NCBI RefSeq assembly: GCF_008271695.1
Contig: NZ_VKKY01000001.1
Location: 248,001-312,000 of the forward strand
Reading direction: 5' to 3'
DNA: 64,000 nucleotides
From: Rufibacter hautae
Lineage (GTDB): Bacteria > Bacteroidota > Bacteroidia > Cytophagales > Hymenobacteraceae
Part shown: positions 60,496 through 64,000 of the stretch, in pieces
How the letters are laid out: the number at the start of each line of letters is the position of its first letter
Numbering within the stretch: the first letter of the stretch is position 1
Made by a program: the position numbers and the translations under genes
Notes under the pieces: model-generated
Databases searched by the model: none
What the model was told of the DNA's origin: nothing
The model's input: only the letters and a program-made list of their open reading frames with translations

Positions 60496-61241
60496 AGATT
60501 CAAGATGGCCTGCTGCAGCTTTTTCGCATCTGACGTGGCGTTGCCGCCAATGGTGTTGTTGAAAAAGCACCAAACGGTTTTCTCGTCCAGAAGCCAGTCC
60601 TGGGCCATGTAGCTGAAACGCTCCAGTTCCTCCTCGGGGTAGGCACCCCGGTACAGTTGCTCGTGGCCGTGCAGGCGCATGTAGACGGTATCAGTAGTAG
60701 CTGTGGCCAGGGCAGGCCATCTCTTTCCGGCACTGATCACGACCAATGAAATATTGAATTCCTCCAGCAGTCCCAGTACTTCCTCAGTGTGCCAGGACGC
60801 GTGTCGTACTTCCAGCGCGAAAACGGTGGTAGGGTACAGGTTGCGCAACAGCGTGAAAAAGTGCTTCGCGATGAGTTCATTGTAATGAAAAGAACCCGGC
60901 AACTGCACCAGCACGGGTCCCAGCCGCTCACCCATGAGCAGGAAACGGTCCATCCACTTGCGCAAGGGGTCCTCAATGTTCTGCAGGCGGCTCTCATGGG
61001 TGATGGAACGGTGCAATTTGGGCGCGAACTTGAAGTGGGCAGGCGTAGTTTCCAGCCATTTCAGGATGGTTTTCTCCATGGTGAAATGGTAGAAACTGCT
61101 GTTGACCTCGGTGCAGTTGAAGTGCTGGGCGTAGAAAGGCAGCATCTCCGCTGATTTGATGTCCTCGGGGTAAAAGATGCCCCGCCACGCATAACTCCAG
61201 CCCGAGGTCCCAATGTAGAGTTGATCTTGTCCAATATCCAT
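60492..61241 (-). CDS. DUF72 family protein
   Basis: A 249-residue DUF72 protein. The hallmark GTSGWSYAWRGIFYPEDIKS is at residues 10-29. FNCTEVNSSFYHF, FKFAPKLHRSITHE, GPVLVQLPGSFHYN, FALEVRHASWHTEEVL and YMRLHGHEQLYRGAY follow in family order. The fold is a TIM barrel, and the biochemical activity is not settled. It has no partner in the same transcript. Confidence 0.9.
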   Translation of the reverse strand: MDIGQDQLYIGTSGWSYAWRGIFYPEDIKSAEMLPFYAQHFNCTEVNSSFYHFTMEKTILKWLETTPAHFKFAPKLHRSITHESRLQNIEDPLRKWMDRFLLMGERLGPVLVQLPGSFHYNELIAKHFFTLLRNLYPTTVFALEVRHASWHTEEVLGLLEEFNISLVVISAGKRWPALATATTDTVYMRLHGHEQLYRGAYPEEELERFSYMAQDWLLDEKTVWCFFNNTIGGNATSDAKKLQQAILNL

Positions 61242-61582
61242 GCTGCATACAGACGCAGAAACCGGCGCGAGGTTATAGGCGCTTTTAGCCTCTTTTGAGA
61301 AGACTAGCCCAAAAACAGGAATCCTTGAACTAGAGACTAGGCAGCCTAAGCCCGTTCAGCAGCAGTTTCCTTGCATTTCAACCTGCGCTAACTAAAAACC
61401 CGGAAGGCGGAGCGATTTTCTTCTTCCTTCAAAAAGAAAACCAGGGAATTGGGAGTTGCACCTTCCGTTTCGGGCATATTTTGACTAAAACTGGTGGAAA
61501 ACGCTCATCGCAAACCAAGCGGCAGCCGTAGAACAGTTCAGGCAAAAAGCTATCTTTACCACATCATACGCCTGCCTTCTCT
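61242..61582. other. Gap DUF72/mutA
   Basis: It holds a palindromic copy and a -7-like TATCTTTA at 61551-61558, 24 bases before mutA. No gene or cobalamin riboswitch was recognised. Confidence 0.5.
61279..61317. repeat. Dispersed palindromic element
   Basis: GCGCTTTTAGCCTCTTTTGA then GAAGACTAGCCCAAAAAC. It is a diverged copy upstream of the DUF72 gene. Confidence 0.45.
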
Positions 61583-63418
61583 ATGACGAACCCTACCTCA
61601 TCTGAGGCATTATTCCCCGAGTTTGGCCCCATTACGGCCGAGCAATGGGTTGCCAAAATAAAACAAGACCTGAAAGGAGCCGACCTCGCTGACCTGCATT
61701 GGCAGAGCTACGAGGACATCACCGTTTCTCCTTTTTACACCAAAGCCAACGTGCCGCAAAGTGGCACCCTCAATACCACCCCGGGGCAGTTCCCGTACCT
61801 GCGCACCGCCAAAACCGACAAGAACAGTTGGCTCAACCTACAGCCTATCTTTTCCTCGGGCAAGGGCCGCGAAGCCATAGACAAAGCCGTGGTGGCGCTC
61901 ACCCGCGGGGCCGATGGCATCCATTTCATCATGGAGAACGGCTACGACTTTGACGTGGATTACCTCATCCAGGAAATTGATCTCACCAAAATTCCGGTTT
62001 CTTACACGGTTTCCACCGAGGCGGCCAATTTCCTGCACCACCTAACCACAGGGCTGTACCGCAAGAGAATCTCGCTGGCCACGCTCAACGGTTTCCTTAA
62101 ATGCTCGCCAATCCTTTCCTCAGAGAGCTACAAGCAGCTGGACATGGAGCATGCCATGCACTTGCTGGAACAAACCCTGGACGCACCCAACTTCTATGCG
62201 CTCACCATCAACGGGTCGCACTTCAGCAACAAGGGGGCCACGCTGGTGCAGGAATTAGGCATTTCGCTGGCTATTGCGGTATGTTATACCAACAGCCTCA
62301 CCCAAGAAGGATTGTCGGCGGAGAGCATCTTCCGGAACATGCAGTTTCACCTGACCGCCGGCACCAACTATTTTTTTGAGATCGCGAAGTTCAGGGCCCT
62401 GCGGTTGCTGTGGGCGAAAGTGGTGGAAGCCTATGAGGTGCCTACTGAGGTCGCCTCGGCGTTACGCATCCATGCGTCTACCTCGCGCTGGCACCAGACC
62501 ACCTTAGACCCGCATACCAACCTGCTGCGCCATACCACCGAGATGATGAGTGCCATCATCGGCGGCGTGAACTCGGTGGAGGTGGAACCCTTTGACTCCA
62601 CGTACCGGCAGGCCAACGACTTCAGTGAGCGTATTGCCCGAAATATTCCCATCATCCTCAAAGAGGAAGCGTACCTAGACCAGGCCATTGACCCGGCCGC
62701 CGGCTCTTACTATATAGAATACCTTACCCGCCAGATGGCGCTAAAGGCTTGGGCTTTGTTCCAGGAGATTGAGGCCCAGGGCGGTTTTATCCCCGCTTCC
62801 AACGCTGGTTTTATCCAGGAGCTGATCAAAGAAACCAGCAACCAGAAGTTCAAGGACATCGCCAGCGGCAAAGAAGTACTGGTGGGCACGAACAAGTTCC
62901 CCAACTCCAATGAGCAGCACGAGTTCGACCCGGAGCAGTTGATCCAGAGCAAACAGTTTGACAACACCCGCGCCGCGTACTCCTACGAGGTCATGCGGCT
63001 GGCCACCGAGCTGCACTTCCGGAAGAAAAAACGGCGGCCGCATGCGTTGGTGGTGCACATGGGCACGGCCATCCAAGAACACATCCATGCCACTTTTGCG
63101 CGCGAGTTCTTCACCTGTTCTGGTTTCACCACGCAGGTACTCAAGTTTGACAGTGTCACAGAGGCATTGGCAGGCGTGAAAGACCTGGATGTGCAGGTGA
63201 TTGTCATGGCGGCGCCAGAGCGCCAGTTCAACGAGTTTGCCGAGTCCTTTGCCAAAGGCATGCGTGCCCAGCAACGTCAGGGCCCGGCCTTGATTCTAGC
63301 CGATGACCCCATGCAGTTAAAAGAAGAGCTCCAGGCCAATGGCTTCGATGATTTTCTCTTCAGGGGCTGTGACACCAAGGAAATTATCACCCGCATTCAG
63401 GAGCGCTTGGGCGTGTAA
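61583..63418 (+). CDS. mutA: Methylmalonyl-CoA mutase small subunit
   Basis: A 611-residue small (beta) subunit of methylmalonyl-CoA mutase, which interconverts succinyl-CoA and methylmalonyl-CoA with adenosylcobalamin. Residues 1-450 form a TIM-barrel-type domain (EQWVAKIKQDLKGADLADLH, HASTSRWHQTTLDPHTNLLR, NDFSERIARNIPIILKEEAY, IDPAAGSYYIEYLTRQ). The C-terminal 140 residues resemble the B12-binding domain but lack the cobalt-ligand His motif DxHxxG, as is normal for this subunit. The large subunit gene mutB starts 185 bases downstream. Confidence 0.92.
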   Translation: MTNPTSSEALFPEFGPITAEQWVAKIKQDLKGADLADLHWQSYEDITVSPFYTKANVPQSGTLNTTPGQFPYLRTAKTDKNSWLNLQPIFSSGKGREAIDKAVVALTRGADGIHFIMENGYDFDVDYLIQEIDLTKIPVSYTVSTEAANFLHHLTTGLYRKRISLATLNGFLKCSPILSSESYKQLDMEHAMHLLEQTLDAPNFYALTINGSHFSNKGATLVQELGISLAIAVCYTNSLTQEGLSAESIFRNMQFHLTAGTNYFFEIAKFRALRLLWAKVVEAYEVPTEVASALRIHASTSRWHQTTLDPHTNLLRHTTEMMSAIIGGVNSVEVEPFDSTYRQANDFSERIARNIPIILKEEAYLDQAIDPAAGSYYIEYLTRQMALKAWALFQEIEAQGGFIPASNAGFIQELIKETSNQKFKDIASGKEVLVGTNKFPNSNEQHEFDPEQLIQSKQFDNTRAAYSYEVMRLATELHFRKKKRRPHALVVHMGTAIQEHIHATFAREFFTCSGFTTQVLKFDSVTEALAGVKDLDVQVIVMAAPERQFNEFAESFAKGMRAQQRQGPALILADDPMQLKEELQANGFDDFLFRGCDTKEIITRIQERLGV

Positions 63419-63435
63419 CGCGCCCGGCACGCGTC

Positions 63436-63459
63436 AGTCCTGAGTCCTGAGTCTTGAGT
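63436..63459. repeat. Heptamer tandem tract before mutB
   Basis: CCTGAGT, CCTGAGT, CTTGAGT in a row. A second loose series with GATAC spaced 7 to 16 bases is at 63570-63598. Confidence 0.55.
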
Positions 63460-63477
63460 TAGGGACTTACCTCCCTC

Positions 63478-63514
63478 TTGTCATCTTGAAAGGACCTTGT
63501 GAGCGAGCTAGAAA
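63478..63514. repeat. Half-copy of the CTGTCATCCTGAAAGG family
   Basis: TTGTCATCTTGAAAGGACCT then TGTGAGCGAGCTAGAAA resembles the left arm and spacer at 8267-8304. No right arm was found near. Confidence 0.6.
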
Positions 63515-63602
63515 GACAAGCGAGATGAATCAGCCGGAACTTCACCAATGATAATTCATGCAGGCATCTAGATACTTGATACCTGCTACATGATACGAAC
63601 AC

Positions 63603-64000
63603 ATGAAACCAGATTTCACTAAGATTCCCTTCACGTTTCAGGGCTCCATTTTGGGAAACGAACCCAAAGCGCAGCCCAAAACCTGGAAAACAGCCGAGCG
63701 CTTGCCGCTGCAAAACTTCTACACCAAAGAAGACACAGCTGCCTTTGAGCACCTGGATTTTGCCGCCGGACTACCGCCGTTCTTGCGCGGACCCTACAGC
63801 ACCATGTACGTCAAGAACCCCTGGACCATCCGGCAGTACGCCGGGTTCAGCACCGCCGAGGAATCCAACGCGTTTTACCGCCGAAATTTGGAAGCGGGGC
63901 AAAAAGGGCTTTCCGTGGCCTTTGACCTGGCCACCCACCGGGGCTACGATTCAGACCATCCGCGCGTGGTGGGTGACGTGGGAAAAGCGGGCGTAGCCAT
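63603..64000 (+). CDS. mutB: Methylmalonyl-CoA mutase large subunit, N-terminal part (cut by window edge)
   Basis: The first 132 residues only. The frame runs from the ATG 63603 to the window end with no stop. The text [20 protein letters not shown], then [57 protein letters not shown] and [19 protein letters not shown] is the conserved start of the large (alpha) subunit, whose TIM barrel holds the active site. The C-terminal B12-binding domain lies outside the window. Confidence 0.93.
   Translation, partial: MKPDFTKIPFTFQGSILGNEPKAQPKTWKTAERLPLQNFYTKEDTAAFEHLDFAAGLPPFLRGPYSTMYVKNPWTIRQYAGFSTAEESNAFYRRNLEAGQKGLSVAFDLATHRGYDSDHPRVVGDVGKAGVA

Noticed and set aside
1-64000. CRISPR arrays, tRNA and rRNA genes
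   Set aside because: No regularly spaced direct repeats with unique spacers, no CCA-ended cloverleaf and no rRNA signature were found by eye. A tRNAscan-SE/Infernal run would settle it.

Overview
The window is a chromosomal segment from a member of the Bacteroidota, most likely order Cytophagales, family Hymenobacteraceae (a Rufibacter- or Nibribacter-like genus is my guess from gene content and style). The evidence is Bacteroidota-type type IX secretion genes (porD, porQ, a porE-like gene), -7 promoter boxes of the TAnnTTTG type, an omega subunit of the Bacteroidota form, and bacillithiol synthesis (bshA). Gene density is high. I see no rRNA, tRNA, CRISPR array, prophage or intact insertion sequence. 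The genes look like ordinary core chromosome, and the unusual content lies mostly between them.

Layout. Bases 295-5397 (minus) carry an envelope and core cluster: ostA-like, bamD, rpoZ, coaC, coaB and porD, with coaBC apparently split by a frameshift. tilS and mdh run the other way. Bases 8390-13478 hold a secreted amidohydrolase, an NfeD/SPFH membrane pair and two tandem rhomboid proteases. mutL follows, then a rightward run: a GH3 glycosidase/beta-lactamase-fold fusion, bshA, a Nudix hydrolase, a plsC-type acyltransferase, gatC, a TPR membrane protein, an ABC ATPase, cobalamin adenosyltransferase and ilvE. prfB at 28591 uses the classic +1 programmed frameshift. Bases 29811-34254 hold envelope proteins, a P1-type nuclease and an SDR enzyme. 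Then come hslU, porQ and lon (minus) and the porE-like gene (plus). Bases 42804-51021 (minus) carry a beta-barrel lipoprotein, a DUF6702 protein, rseP, dxr, an S41 protease and a GH3-type adenylating enzyme. Bases 51611-57930 hold OsmC and 1-Cys peroxiredoxin, an Rrf2 regulator, dnaA and a 5'-nucleotidase divided into two proteins. The right end has ctlX, DUF1232 and DUF72 proteins, mutA and the start of mutB.

Links between genes. Cobalamin adenosyltransferase (25673) makes the cofactor of methylmalonyl-CoA mutase (61583 to the end). BamD, OstA-like, RseP, Lon and HslU form an envelope and protein quality-control theme. PorD, PorQ and PorE belong to the type IX secretion machine, whose genes are scattered here as is usual for the phylum.

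Intergenic content. About twenty intergenic gaps carry members of one degenerate palindromic family (inner arm GTTTT..AAAAC, then GGCCT and AAAAC), several of them extended into perfect hairpins just after stop codons. Three other inverted-repeat families occur at 8116, 8267 and 11476. Two copies of a multi-stem element (near 42435 and 53722) keep the same fold while at least two stems change on both arms. This is the best candidate here for an undescribed structured RNA or mobile DNA element.
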